Of a stretch of 64,000 nt of DNA, positions 42,850 through 51,554 are shown piece by piece. A program made the position numbers and the translations under genes. Each line of letters starts with the position of its first letter. Position 1 is the stretch's first letter. The notes under the pieces were generated by a model. That model was not told the DNA's origin, made no database searches, and saw nothing but the letters and a program-made list of their open reading frames with translations. Source of the DNA: CAVQWT01 sp963810815 (GTDB lineage: Bacteria > Pseudomonadota > Gammaproteobacteria > Burkholderiales > Casimicrobiaceae); the NCBI GenBank assembly GCA_963810815.1, contig CAWEPB010000006.1, positions 1 through 64,000 of the forward strand, written 5' to 3'.

Positions 42850-44010
42850 ATGTCGACCGTCCCCGATCCCCACCAGGACATCCGCGACGCCATCCGCGAC
42901 CTCTGCGCGCAGTACCCGGCCGAGTATTTCCGCCGGATCGACGAGGCGCGCGGCTATCCGGTCGAGTTCGTCGACGCGCTGACCAGGGCGGGCTGGCTCG
43001 CCGCGCTGATCCCGCAGGAGTACGGCGGATCCGGGCTCGGGCTCACCGAGGCGTCGATCATCATGGAGGAGATCAACCGCTGCGGCGGCAACTCCGGCGC
43101 CTGCCACGGCCAGATGTACAACATGGGCACGCTGCTGCGGCACGGCTCGGCCGAGCAGAAGCAGGCGTACCTGCCCCGGATCGCCAGCGGCGAGCTGCGG
43201 CTGCAGTCGATGGGCGTCACCGAGCCGACCTCGGGCACCGACACCACGAAGATCCGCACGACGGCGGTGAAGAAGGGCGACCGCTACGTCGTCAACGGCC
43301 AGAAGGTGTGGATCTCGCGCGTCCAGCACTCGGACCTGATGATCCTGCTCGCACGCACGACACCCATCGACCCGTCGGCGAAGAAGTCCGAGGGCATGTC
43401 GATCTTCCTCGTCGACCTCGCCGACGCCATCAGGCAGGGCATGACGGTGAAGCCGATCGCCAACATGGTCAATCACGAGACCAACGAGCTCTTCTTCGAC
43501 AACCTCGAGATCCCCGCCGAGAACCTGATCGGACAGGAAGGCAAGGGCTTCAAGTACATCCTGGACGGGCTCAACGCCGAGCGCACGCTGATCGCCGCCG
43601 AGTGCATCGGCGACGGCTACTGGTTCATCGACAAGGTCGTCGCCTACACCAAGGAGCGGGTCGTGTTCGGGCGGCCGATCGGCCAGAACCAGGGCGTGCA
43701 GTTCCCGATCGCCCGCGCGCACGTCAACGTCGAGGCGGCCAGCCTGATGCGCTTCAGGGCCTGCGCGCTGTTCGACGCGCGGGAGCCCTGCGGCGCCGAG
43801 GCCAACATGGCGAAGCTGCTCGCCGCCGACGCGTCGTGGGAGGCGGCCAACGCCTGCCTGCAGTTCCACGGCGGCTTCGGCTTCGCCGTCGAGTACGACG
43901 TCGAGCGCAAGTTCCGCGAGACGCGGCTCTACCAGGTGGCGCCGATATCGACCAACCTCATCCTGTCGTACGTGGCCGAGCACGTGCTGGGCCTGCCGCG
44001 CTCGTTCTGA
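42850..44010 (+). CDS. Acyl-CoA dehydrogenase
   Basis: A 386-residue FAD enzyme that forms an alpha,beta-double bond in an acyl-CoA. Signatures: VTEPTSGTDTTKIRTTA, GQKVWISRVQHSD, RTLIAAECIGDGYWFIDKVVAYTKER, GRPIGQNQGVQFPIA and the C-terminal HGGFGFAVEYDVERKFRETRLYQVAPI. The last motif places it among acyl-CoA dehydrogenases of branched or dicarboxylic acids. It is first of a run with a CoA-transferase and a PrpD-type protein, with 10 nt to the next gene. Confidence 0.93.
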   Translation: MSTVPDPHQDIRDAIRDLCAQYPAEYFRRIDEARGYPVEFVDALTRAGWLAALIPQEYGGSGLGLTEASIIMEEINRCGGNSGACHGQMYNMGTLLRHGSAEQKQAYLPRIASGELRLQSMGVTEPTSGTDTTKIRTTAVKKGDRYVVNGQKVWISRVQHSDLMILLARTTPIDPSAKKSEGMSIFLVDLADAIRQGMTVKPIANMVNHETNELFFDNLEIPAENLIGQEGKGFKYILDGLNAERTLIAAECIGDGYWFIDKVVAYTKERVVFGRPIGQNQGVQFPIARAHVNVEAASLMRFRACALFDAREPCGAEANMAKLLAADASWEAANACLQFHGGFGFAVEYDVERKFRETRLYQVAPISTNLILSYVAEHVLGLPRSF

Positions 44011-44020
44011 GCGCTTCGCG

Positions 44021-45199
44021 ATGCGCCCCCTCGCCGGCCTCACCGTCGTCACGCTCGAGCACGCGATCGCGGCGCCGTTCTGCACGCGGCAGCTCGCGGA
44101 CCTGGGCGCGCGCGTGATCAAGATCGAGCGGCCCGGCGTCGGCGACTTCGCCCGCGGCTACGACGAGCGGGTCCACGGCCTCGCCTCTCATTTCGTCTGG
44201 ACCAACCGCGGCAAGGAGAGCCTGACGCTCGACGTCAAGCATCCCGACGCGGCGCCGATCCTCGCCGCGCTGGTCGACCGCACCGACGTGCTGGTGCAGA
44301 ACCTGGCCCCGGGCGCGGCGGCGCGACTGGGCCTGTCGCACGCGGCGCTGGCGCCGACGCACCCGCGCCTCGTCGTCTGCGACATCTCGGGCTACGGCGC
44401 CGACGGCCCGTACCGGGACAAGAAGGCCTACGACCTCCTCATCCAGAGCGAGTCGGGCTTCCTGTCGATCACCGGCTCGCCCGACGCGCCGGCCAAGGCC
44501 GGCTGCTCGATCGCCGACATCGCCGCCGGCATGTACGCCTACAGCAACATCCTCGCCGCGCTGCTGCAGCGGGCGCAGACCGGCTTCGGCACCGGCATCG
44601 ACGTGTCGATGCTGGAGAGCATGGTCGAGTGGATGAGCTATCCGATGTACTACGCGTACGACGGCGCCCCGCCGCCGCCGCGCGCCGGCGCGGCGCACGC
44701 CACCATCTATCCGTACGGGCCGTTCGCCGCCGGCGACGGCAAGGTCGTGATGCTGGGCCTGCAGAACGAGCGCGAGTGGGCCACCTTCTGCGCCGACGTG
44801 CTGCGCCAGCCGGCGCTGGCCACCGACGAGCGCTTCGCATCGAATTCGCGGCGCACCGCCGCGCGCGCCGAACTCCACGCGATCATCGTCGCCGCGTTCG
44901 CGCCGCTCACCGCCGACCAGGTGATCGAGCGCCTCGACGCCGCGCAGATCGCCAACGCGCGGATGAACGACATGCACGAGGTCTGGGCGCACCCGCAGCT
45001 CGCCGCGCGGCGGCGCTGGGCCGACGTGCAGACCTCCGCCGGTCCCGTCCGCGCGCCGCTGCCGCCGGGGCTGCCGCTGGAGCCTCCGCCGCGGATGGAC
45101 CCGGTGCCCGCGCTCGGCGAGCACACCGACGCCATCCTGCGCGAGCTGGGCTGCGACGACGCGCGGATCGCCGGGCTGCGCGCCGCCGGGGCGATCTGA
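44021..45199 (+). CDS. CaiB/BaiF family III CoA-transferase
   Basis: A 392-residue CoA-transferase that moves CoA between acids, often to activate a carboxylate. Seen are LTVVTLEHAIAAPFCTRQLADLGARVIKIE, DFARGYDERV, NRGKESLTLDVK, LVQNLAPGAAARLGL and the aspartate nucleophile region CDISGYGADGPYRDKKAYDLLIQ. It pairs with the acyl-CoA dehydrogenase before it and the PrpD-like protein after it, suggesting a route for an unsaturated or hydroxy dicarboxylate. The substrate is unknown. Confidence 0.93.
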   Translation: MRPLAGLTVVTLEHAIAAPFCTRQLADLGARVIKIERPGVGDFARGYDERVHGLASHFVWTNRGKESLTLDVKHPDAAPILAALVDRTDVLVQNLAPGAAARLGLSHAALAPTHPRLVVCDISGYGADGPYRDKKAYDLLIQSESGFLSITGSPDAPAKAGCSIADIAAGMYAYSNILAALLQRAQTGFGTGIDVSMLESMVEWMSYPMYYAYDGAPPPPRAGAAHATIYPYGPFAAGDGKVVMLGLQNEREWATFCADVLRQPALATDERFASNSRRTAARAELHAIIVAAFAPLTADQVIERLDAAQIANARMNDMHEVWAHPQLAARRRWADVQTSAGPVRAPLPPGLPLEPPPRMDPVPALGEHTDAILRELGCDDARIAGLRAAGAI

Positions 45200-45201
45200 C
45201 C

Positions 45202-46578
45202 GTGGCCGCCCCCGACCCCCATCCGTCGGCCACCCTCGCGCGCTTCGCCGCGGGCCTGCGCTTCGACGACATTCCCGCCAGCGTCGTCCGCCGCGCCGAG
45301 GACCTGCTGTTCGACTGGTTCGGCTCGGCGCTCGCCGGCAAGGGCGCGCGCGCCGTCGAGGCGATCGACCGCTTCGCCCTCGCCATGGGTCCGGCGCAGG
45401 GCCCCTCCGAGGTGCTGACGTCGCGGCGGTCGACCAGCCCGCTGTTCGCCGCGATGGTCAACGGCGCCGCGTCGCACTTCGCCGAGCAGGACGACGTGCA
45501 CAACGGCTCGGTGTTCCATCCCGCCGCCGTCGTGTTCCCGCCGGCGCTCGCCGTCGCGCAGGCAACCGGCGCCTCGGGCCGCGACCTGCTCACTGCAGCG
45601 GTCGCCGGCTACGAGGTCGGCATCCGCGTCGGCGAATTCCTCGGCCGCTCGCACTACCGGGTGTTCCACACCACCGGCACCGCGGGCACGCTGGCCGCAG
45701 CCGCCGCGACGGGCCGGCTGCTGAACCTGTCGGCCGACGCGATGCTGCACGCGTTCGGTTCCGCCGGCACGCAGGCCGCGGGGCTGTGGGAGTTCCTGCG
45801 CGACGCCGCCGACTCCAAGCAGCTGCACACCGCCAAGGCGTCGGCCGACGGCCTCGTGGCCGCGTACCTGGCGCGCGACGGCTTCACCGGCGCCAAGCGC
45901 ATCCTCGAAGGCGCGCAGGGCATGGCCGCCGGCATGTCGACCGACGCCGATCCGGCGCGTCTCACCGACGGCCTCGGCACGCGCTGGGCGCTGGCCGAGA
46001 CCTCGTTCAAGTTCCACGCCTCGTGCCGGCACACCCACCCGGCCGCCGACGCGCTGCTGCAGCTCGTCGTCGCGCACGACCTCGCCCCCGCGCAGATCGC
46101 GCGGGTGACGGCGCAGGTGCACCAGGCGGCGATCGACGTGCTGGGCCCGGTCGTCGATCCGCAGACCGTCCACCAGGCGAAGTTCTCGATGGGCACGGTG
46201 CTCGCCGTGATCGCGGTGTTCCGGCGCGCCGGTCTCGCCGAGTTCGACCAGCACTTCCGCGATCCGGCCGTCGTCGCGCTGCGCGAGCGCGTGCGGATGA
46301 CCCACGACGCCGAAGTCGAGGCCGCGTACCCGAAGCGGTGGATCGGCAAGGTCGTGGTCGAGACCACCGACGGCCGCACGCTCGCCGCCCGCGTCGACGA
46401 ACCCAAGGGCGACCCCGGCAACACGCTCACCCGCGACGAGCTCGTCGACAAGGCGCTGCGGCTGGCCGCCCATGCGGGCGCCGCCACCGACGCGGAAGTG
46501 CGCGCCGTCGCGGCGCGCGCGTTCGCGCTCGCCGACGCGCCGCAGGTCGGGCACCTGCTTGCCCCCGTGCGCGCCTGA
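45202..46578 (+). CDS. MmgE/PrpD family protein
   Basis: A 458-residue protein of the 2-methylcitrate dehydratase superfamily, which includes cis-aconitate decarboxylase and iminodisuccinate epimerase. Typical parts: DWFGSALAGKGARAVEAI, NGAASHFAEQDDVHNGSVFHPAAVVFP, GYEVGIRVGEFLGRSHY and FHASCRHTHPAADALLQL. The start is GTG at 45202, two bases after the CoA-transferase stop, so they are coupled. It should hydrate, dehydrate or isomerise a di- or tricarboxylate. The exact reaction is not readable from the sequence. Confidence 0.88.
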   Translation: MAAPDPHPSATLARFAAGLRFDDIPASVVRRAEDLLFDWFGSALAGKGARAVEAIDRFALAMGPAQGPSEVLTSRRSTSPLFAAMVNGAASHFAEQDDVHNGSVFHPAAVVFPPALAVAQATGASGRDLLTAAVAGYEVGIRVGEFLGRSHYRVFHTTGTAGTLAAAAATGRLLNLSADAMLHAFGSAGTQAAGLWEFLRDAADSKQLHTAKASADGLVAAYLARDGFTGAKRILEGAQGMAAGMSTDADPARLTDGLGTRWALAETSFKFHASCRHTHPAADALLQLVVAHDLAPAQIARVTAQVHQAAIDVLGPVVDPQTVHQAKFSMGTVLAVIAVFRRAGLAEFDQHFRDPAVVALRERVRMTHDAEVEAAYPKRWIGKVVVETTDGRTLAARVDEPKGDPGNTLTRDELVDKALRLAAHAGAATDAEVRAVAARAFALADAPQVGHLLAPVRA

Positions 46579-46669
46579 CCGGCTGCCTTCGTCGCGGTAC
46601 ACCCGCGACGCACCCGCGGCGCGCGCCAGCCAGCCGACCCCCTCAAACGCCACCTCACCACTCACACCG

Positions 46670-47361
46670 ATGACCACGACGCCTCCCCTCGCCCCGACCG
46701 GCGCGCCCGCCTCGCTCGACTCGCCCGCGGCCCGACCGCACCGCCCTCCACCAACCGGTTCGACACCAGCGCCGCGACCTGGGACAGCGATCCGGCCAAG
46801 GTCGAGCGCGCCCGCGCGGTCGCCGACGCGATCCTGCGCGAAGTGAAGCTCGACCCGGCGATGCGCGCGCTCGAGTTCGGCGCCGGCACCGGGCTCCTCG
46901 GCTTCATGCTGCGGCCCTCGATCGGCGAACTCACGCTGGCCGACGTCTCCGACGGCATGCTCGCCGTCGCCGCGGCCAAGATCGCGGCGGCGGGCGATGC
47001 ACGGATGCGCGCGATCAAGCTCGACCTCGTCGCCGACCCGCTGCCGGCCGAGCGCTACGACCTCGCGTTCTCGCTGATGACGCTGCACCACATCCCCGAC
47101 ACCGACGCGGTGCTGCGCCGCCTGCACGCCGTGATGACCCCGGGAGGAAAGCTGTGTGTCGCCGATCTCGACGCCGAGGACGGATCGTTCCACGGTGCGG
47201 GCTTCGACGGCCACAACGGCTTCGACCGCGGGCGGCTGGGGGCACAGGCACGCGCGGCCGGCTTCGCGACCGTGGCGTTCACCACCGCTTACGTGATGCG
47301 CAAGGCGAGCGGCGGCGTCGAGCGCAGCTACCCGATCTTCCTGATGGTCGCGACCGCCTGA
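46670..47361 (+). pseudogene. Class I SAM-dependent methyltransferase, probable frameshift near the N-terminus
   Basis: The frame ending at 47361 contains a clean methyltransferase core: RALEFGAGTGLLGF (motif I), LADVSDGML, DLAFSLMTLHHIPD. Upstream it reads TNRFDTSAATWDSDPAKVERARAVADAILREV, a normal family N-terminus, but no start codon exists in this frame back to the prpD stop except GTG at 46843 inside it. The ATG at 46670 (MTTTPPLAPTG) is in another frame, so one base is probably lost or gained between about 46690 and 46751. Substrate unknown. Confidence 0.65.
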
Positions 47362-47369
47362 GCGCCGCG

Positions 47370-47386
47370 CGCCGGCTCAGCCGGCG
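47370..47386. terminator. Palindromic hairpin between convergent genes
   Basis: CGCCGGCT-C-AGCCGGCG forms an 8-bp palindrome 9 nt past the methyltransferase stop and overlapping the VOC stop codon. It may terminate in both directions. There is no T-run. Confidence 0.4.
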
Positions 47387-47763
47387 GCGTAGCTCGACAC
47401 CTCGATCAGGTTCGCGTCCGGGTCGCGGAAGTACACCGAGCGGATCGGCCCCGTCGCCCCGGTCCGCGTCACCGGTCCTTCGACGACCGTCACGCCGCAG
47501 GCCGCCAGATGCGCGATCGCCTCGTCCAGCGGCACCGCGGCGATCAGGCAGAGGTCCGCCGATCCCGGCGTGGGCGCGTGCGCCTTCGGCTCGAACTCGC
47601 GCCCGGCCTCGTGCAGGTTGATCTTCTGCGCGCCGAAGGCGAGCGCTTTCCGACCGCCGGCGAACGTGACGACGTCCATGCCCAGCACGCGCGCATAGAA
47701 CGCGCAGGTCGCGTCGATGTCGCGCACGGTCAGCACCAGGTGGTCGAGGCGGTCGATCTTCAT
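47377..47763 (-). CDS. VOC/glyoxalase-fold protein
   Basis: A 128-residue vicinal-oxygen-chelate protein: KIDRLDHLVLTVRDIDATCAFYARVLGMDVVTF, KINLHEAG, DLCLI and VYFRDPDANLIEVSSY. Metal-ligand candidates are His8, His51 and Glu122. Relatives include glyoxalase I, dioxygenases and antibiotic-resistance proteins; none is singled out here. It converges on the methyltransferase gene and is followed by a 202-bp gap containing no gene before the TonB-like gene. Confidence 0.85.
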   Translation of the reverse strand: MKIDRLDHLVLTVRDIDATCAFYARVLGMDVVTFAGGRKALAFGAQKINLHEAGREFEPKAHAPTPGSADLCLIAAVPLDEAIAHLAACGVTVVEGPVTRTGATGPIRSVYFRDPDANLIEVSSYAAG

Positions 47764-47953
47764 CGTCGCGGGGGGCGCTGGTTCATAGGGTGCGGCGGGG
47801 CGCCCGGTTCCCCGAGGTCCGTGGGGTCCGTCGGCGCGCCGAGGTCCGCGCCGACCGATGGAACGCCGGCCGAGGCGCCGGGTCTGACCATTCCCTACAC
47901 CATTTTACCGATGGGCCCGGCGGCCGGCGAGGATCGCGCCGCGGCACATTCGC

Positions 47954-47959
47954 TATGAT
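47954..47959 (+). promoter_or_regulatory. -10 box of the TonB-like gene, leaderless geometry
   Basis: TATGAT ends 6 nt before the ATG at 47966. The intervening CGGCGG cannot hold a ribosome-binding site at normal distance. Confidence 0.45.
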
Positions 47960-47965
47960 CGGCGG

Positions 47966-48877
47966 ATGCAGTACCCGTACAACGAGCCGCCCCGGCGCCA
48001 CGACGTCGTCACGATCCCGGTCCTGTGGCTGGCGATCGCGCTGTCGCTGCTCGTCCACCTGCTGGCGCTGCTGACGCTGCCGTCGGCGCTGCGCCCGAAG
48101 GATCCGCAGGTCGGCGACCGCGACGGCAAGCGCGGGCGCCTGATCGCGCAGCTCGCCCCGCGCGCGACCCCGCAGGAGGGCGCGACGACGGCGCCGACGC
48201 CACCGTCGCCGCCGCCGCAGGCCCGGCCGGACGCGGCGACGCCGGCACGCCGGCCACCGCCGCCGGCGCCCTCCCGGCCCCCGTCGCGGCCGCCGGTCAT
48301 CGCCGCGCCGTCGACGCGGGCCCCGCCGGCACCGCCGCCGGAGCCTCCCCAAACGCCGCCCGCGCCGCCGCGCCCGGCGCCGGAGACCGACCTCGCGTCG
48401 TACATCGAGTCGCGCCGCCGCGCCCGGGGCGAGACGACGACCAGTTCGGGCCAGGGCAGCACGCCGAACGCGCCGCCCGCCGAATCCGACATCGAGCGCC
48501 GCAACCGGATCGTCGCGGCGAACCTGGGGTCGAGCGAACCGCAGACCTTCGGCACGCAGGCGCGCGGCGGCGGCGGCATCTTCCAGATCCGGCGCATCGG
48601 CTACGTCGACGCGGAGTTCGCGTTCAACGGCTGGAGCAACGACATCAAGCGCCAGACCAAGCAGGTGATCGAGGTCCGCCTGGGCGACGCGCCGAACATC
48701 CGCGTCGCCATCATCCGGCGGATGATCGCCATCATCCGCGAGACGCAGGAAGGCGACTTCGTCTGGCTGTCCAACCGCCGCGGGCAGCTGACGATGTCGG
48801 CGCGGCCCGCCGACAACGCCAGGCTCGAGGCCTTCCTGATGGACGAGTTCTTCGGCGATCCGCAGCGGCAGAACTGA
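47966..48877 (+). CDS. TonB-like proline-rich membrane-anchored protein
   Basis: A 303-residue protein: cytoplasmic N-tail, one membrane helix (WLAIALSLLVHLLALLTL), a proline-rich periplasmic stretch (about 80-150, PPPPAPSRPPSRPP), and a C-terminal domain (about 200-295: FQIRRIGYVDAEFAFNGWSND, VIEVRLGDAPNIRVAIIRRMI). The plan is TonB-like, but the domain lacks classical TonB motifs and is not near ExbB/ExbD. It may bridge the periplasm to an outer-membrane partner. Function unproven. Confidence 0.7.
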   Translation: MQYPYNEPPRRHDVVTIPVLWLAIALSLLVHLLALLTLPSALRPKDPQVGDRDGKRGRLIAQLAPRATPQEGATTAPTPPSPPPQARPDAATPARRPPPPAPSRPPSRPPVIAAPSTRAPPAPPPEPPQTPPAPPRPAPETDLASYIESRRRARGETTTSSGQGSTPNAPPAESDIERRNRIVAANLGSSEPQTFGTQARGGGGIFQIRRIGYVDAEFAFNGWSNDIKRQTKQVIEVRLGDAPNIRVAIIRRMIAIIRETQEGDFVWLSNRRGQLTMSARPADNARLEAFLMDEFFGDPQRQN

Positions 48878-48972
48878 GGCGAGCGCAGGACGTACCGCCG
48901 GCTGCGGCTGCCACTGCTGTCCACCACCACCCGTGGCCCATAAGGCCGGTAGGTGCGCCAAACGAAACAATC

Positions 48973-49239
48973 ATGAACGACGTTGATTCACCTCAATGGA
49001 CCACGTTGACGGATGGCATCGAATGATGGATCCATGGATTTGAAGGTGAGCAAACGCCCAATGCGGTTGCGTTGTATTGTGGCCATCGAGGTTCGTCGAC
49101 CGCGGACGATTGGGCAATTTTTCCGAGCACGGAACTGATCAGCATGAATGGACAAGGGTACGTAACCGACGGCAGCCTGCAGAAGACCGGCGTCATCGGC
49201 TACGCCTACCTGAATACCGGCCCGCGTCCGACATACTGA
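48973..49239 (+). pseudogene. Short ORF interrupted by an in-frame TGA
   Basis: From the ATG at 48973 the frame reads MNDVDSPQWTTLTDGIE, then TGA at 49024-49026. It then continues in the same frame for 70 codons to TGA at 49237 (WIHGFEGEQTPNAVALYCG, DWAIFPSTELISMNGQGYV). Codon use after the stop looks coding and GC content is lower than its neighbours. I do not recognise the product. It could be a nonsense pseudogene, a TGG-to-TGA change, or a remnant next to the IPTL-CTERM gene. No selenocysteine element is apparent. Confidence 0.45.
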
Positions 49240-49251
49240 CCGGGGAACATC

Positions 49252-49734
49252 ATGAATCGTCTGATTTGGATTGCAGCTGCCATCTGTACCTCCCTCCCGG
49301 CGTCGGCGCAGGTGGTAGATCCGGCCTGCTTTGGGGTGGTCCCGGGCACGGTTGCGATCAGGCCGTCGGCTCCGACCAACACTGAGCCCATCGCGGTCGC
49401 CGTCGCAGCTGCAAACTTTCTTGGACAGTCGACGGTGGCTCAGATCAACGGTAACGTGATCGATGTGACGATGACGGGTGTCTCGTTTGGGCTGCAACCA
49501 CCGCCATTTTGTGGCGTCGTCATTGTGGGACCGCTCACCAGTGGAAACTATCAGGTGTCGTATTACCTAATCCGCGACGGTGGCGCGGCACAGCTCCAAG
49601 CGACGCTCGCGTTCACTGTAGCCGACATTATCCCCACCATGACGACGAGTGGCTTGATTGCACTGGCGCTTTTCCTGGGTGGGGCCGCATGGCTCGCGTT
49701 TGCCAGGCATGGCAGGGCCAGACGAATGACCTGA
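49252..49734 (+). CDS. IPTL-CTERM sorting-domain protein
   Basis: A 160-residue exported protein: signal peptide (MNRLIWIAAAICTSLPASAQ), a short beta-rich domain with two Cys (DPACFGVV and PPFCGVVI) that may pair, and a C-terminal sorting tail. The tail begins IIPTMTTSGLIALALFLGGAAWLAF and ends RHGRARRMT. IPTL-CTERM tails are processed by an exosortase-like enzyme, so the protein goes to the cell surface. Its base composition is lower in GC than the rest of the window. No sortase is in view. Confidence 0.8.
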   Translation: MNRLIWIAAAICTSLPASAQVVDPACFGVVPGTVAIRPSAPTNTEPIAVAVAAANFLGQSTVAQINGNVIDVTMTGVSFGLQPPPFCGVVIVGPLTSGNYQVSYYLIRDGGAAQLQATLAFTVADIIPTMTTSGLIALALFLGGAAWLAFARHGRARRMT

Positions 49735-49771
49735 ACCGATTCATACGACAAGATCGGGGATTTCCGCTCCG

Positions 49772-51059
49772 CTAACGCCCCAGCAGCAGCTTCGGCAGGA
49801 ACGTCGTCACCGCCGGCCACAGCGTGATCAGCGCCAGCACCGCGAACAGCGGCACCAGGTACGGCAGCACCGCGCGCGTCATCCGCTCGAACGGCACGCC
49901 GGCGACCTTGGCGGTGACGAACAGCACCACGCCCACCGGCGGCGTGATGGTGCCGATCATCAGGTTCAGCACGAAGATCAGCCCGAATTGCACCGGGTCG
50001 ATGCCCAGCGCCAGCGCGGCCGGCACCAGGATGGGGATCAGCACCAGCATCGCCGACAGCGCCTCCATGAAGCAGCCGACGACCAGCAGCAGCACGTTGA
50101 CGATCAGCAGGTACACCAGCGGATTGTCGGTGAGGCCGGTCAGCGTCGCGCCGAACACCTGCGGCAGCCGCGACACCGAGATGCAGTAGCCCAGCAGCGA
50201 CGCCGTCATCACCAGCGCCATCACCACGCCGGTGGTCTCGACGGTGTCGAGGATCAGCCTGGGCAGGTCGCGCACCGAGAAGTCGCGGTAGACGAAGAGT
50301 CCCAGCACCAGCGCGTAGACGACGGCCACCGCCGCCGCCTCGGTCGGCGTGAAGATCCCGGACAGCAGGCCGCCGAACAGCACCAGCGGCGCCATCAGCG
50401 CCCAGAACGCGCCGCGGAACGCGCGCCACAGCACCCCGAGGCCCGGGAACGGCTCCTGCGGCAAGCCGCGGACGATGGCCAGCGTGGCGCACCATCACCA
50501 TCAGCGCGCCGGCCATCAGCAGGCCGGGGATGATGCCGGCGACGAACAGCGCGCCGATCGACGTCTCGGCGGCGACGCCGTAGACGATCATCGGCAGCGA
50601 CGGCGGGATGATCGGGCCGATGGTCGCCGACGCCGCGGTGATCGCGCCGGCGGTCTCGGCGTCGTAGCCCTCCTTCTTCATCGCCTCGATCTCGACGGTG
50701 CCCAGCCCCGCCGCGTCGGCGACCGCCGAGCCGCTCATGCCGGCGAAGATGACCGAGCCGACGATGTTGGCCTGCGCGAGGCCGCCGCGCATCCACCCGA
50801 CCAGCGCCGAGGCGAAGTCGAAGATCCGGTGCGTGATGCCCGCCGAGTTCATGACGTTGCCCATCAGGATGAACAGCGGCGCCGCGAGCAGCGGGAACGA
50901 GTTGGCCGCCATCGCCACCTTCTGCGGCAGCACGATCGCCGGGATGCCGGCCAGCAGCAGGAACGCGAAGCCCGCGAGCCCCATCGCCGCGTAGATCGCC
51001 GGCCCGGCGAACAGCGACACGAACCACGCCGCCAGGATCCAGAGGATCAGCTCGATCAT
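49772..51059 (-). pseudogene. dctM: TRAP transporter large permease (DctM family), frameshifted
   Basis: The first half from ATG 51059 reads MIELILWILAAWFVSLFAGPAIYAAMG and many membrane helices (GNVMNSAGITHRIFDFA, GMSGSAVADAAGLGTVEIEAMK). After ALMVMV, around 50482-50492, the frame breaks. The continuation LAIVRGLPQEPFPGLGVLWRAF...IGTITPPVGVVLFVTAKV lies one frame away and runs to the stop at 49772. Joined, the two parts give about 429 residues, the normal DctM length. Real frameshift or single-base error; otherwise intact. It overlaps dctQ by ATGA. Confidence 0.8.
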
Positions 51060-51550
51060 CCGGCCTTCCCGGCCGCCGCGAACGCGCGCACCGCCGTCCG
51101 CGCGTCGACCAATGCGTGCAGTCCGACGGCGAACGCCGCCAGCGGCACGATCGCGTAGACGACGCCCATGCCGAAGGCCAGCGCCACGGTCTCGACGTCG
51201 GCGTTGCGCAGCGCGATCCGGGTGCCGTACCACGCCAGCACGCCGGCGAACGCGAGCGCGGCGAGCGCGCCGAAGAGCGCCAGCAGCGCACGCAGCCGCG
51301 GCCGTGCGCGCTCGGCGAACATCGCCACGCCGAGGTGGCTGCGTCGCCGCGCGGCGATGACCCAGCCCAGGAACGAGCACCAGACCAGCAGGTAGCGGCC
51401 GAGTTCGTCGCTCCAGGTCAGCGGGCTGCCCAGGAAGTAGCGGAAGAACACCTGCGCGATGACGCACCCGAACATCGCCGTGAACAGCGCGATGGCGAGC
51501 GCGTCGATCGCGCGGGCCGCGATGCCCGCGGCGCGACCGGGCAGGATCAT
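51056..51550 (-). CDS. dctQ: TRAP transporter small permease (DctQ family)
   Basis: A 164-residue four-helix membrane protein. RYFLGSPLTWSDELGRYLLVWCSFLGWVIAARRRSHLG is the DctQ signature around residue 55. The start at 51550 (MILPGRAAGIAAR) matches the family; the longer frame to 51592 overlaps dctP. It lies 4 nt after the dctP stop and overlaps the dctM start by ATGA, so dctP-dctQ-dctM are translated in series. Confidence 0.87.
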   Translation of the reverse strand: MILPGRAAGIAARAIDALAIALFTAMFGCVIAQVFFRYFLGSPLTWSDELGRYLLVWCSFLGWVIAARRRSHLGVAMFAERARPRLRALLALFGALAALAFAGVLAWYGTRIALRNADVETVALAFGMGVVYAIVPLAAFAVGLHALVDARTAVRAFAAAGKAG

Positions 51551-51554
51551 CCGG

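Noticed and set aside
49024..49026. Selenocysteine at the in-frame TGA
   Set aside because: No SECIS-like stem follows, no selenoprotein family matches, and the position is close to the start of a likely gene remnant.
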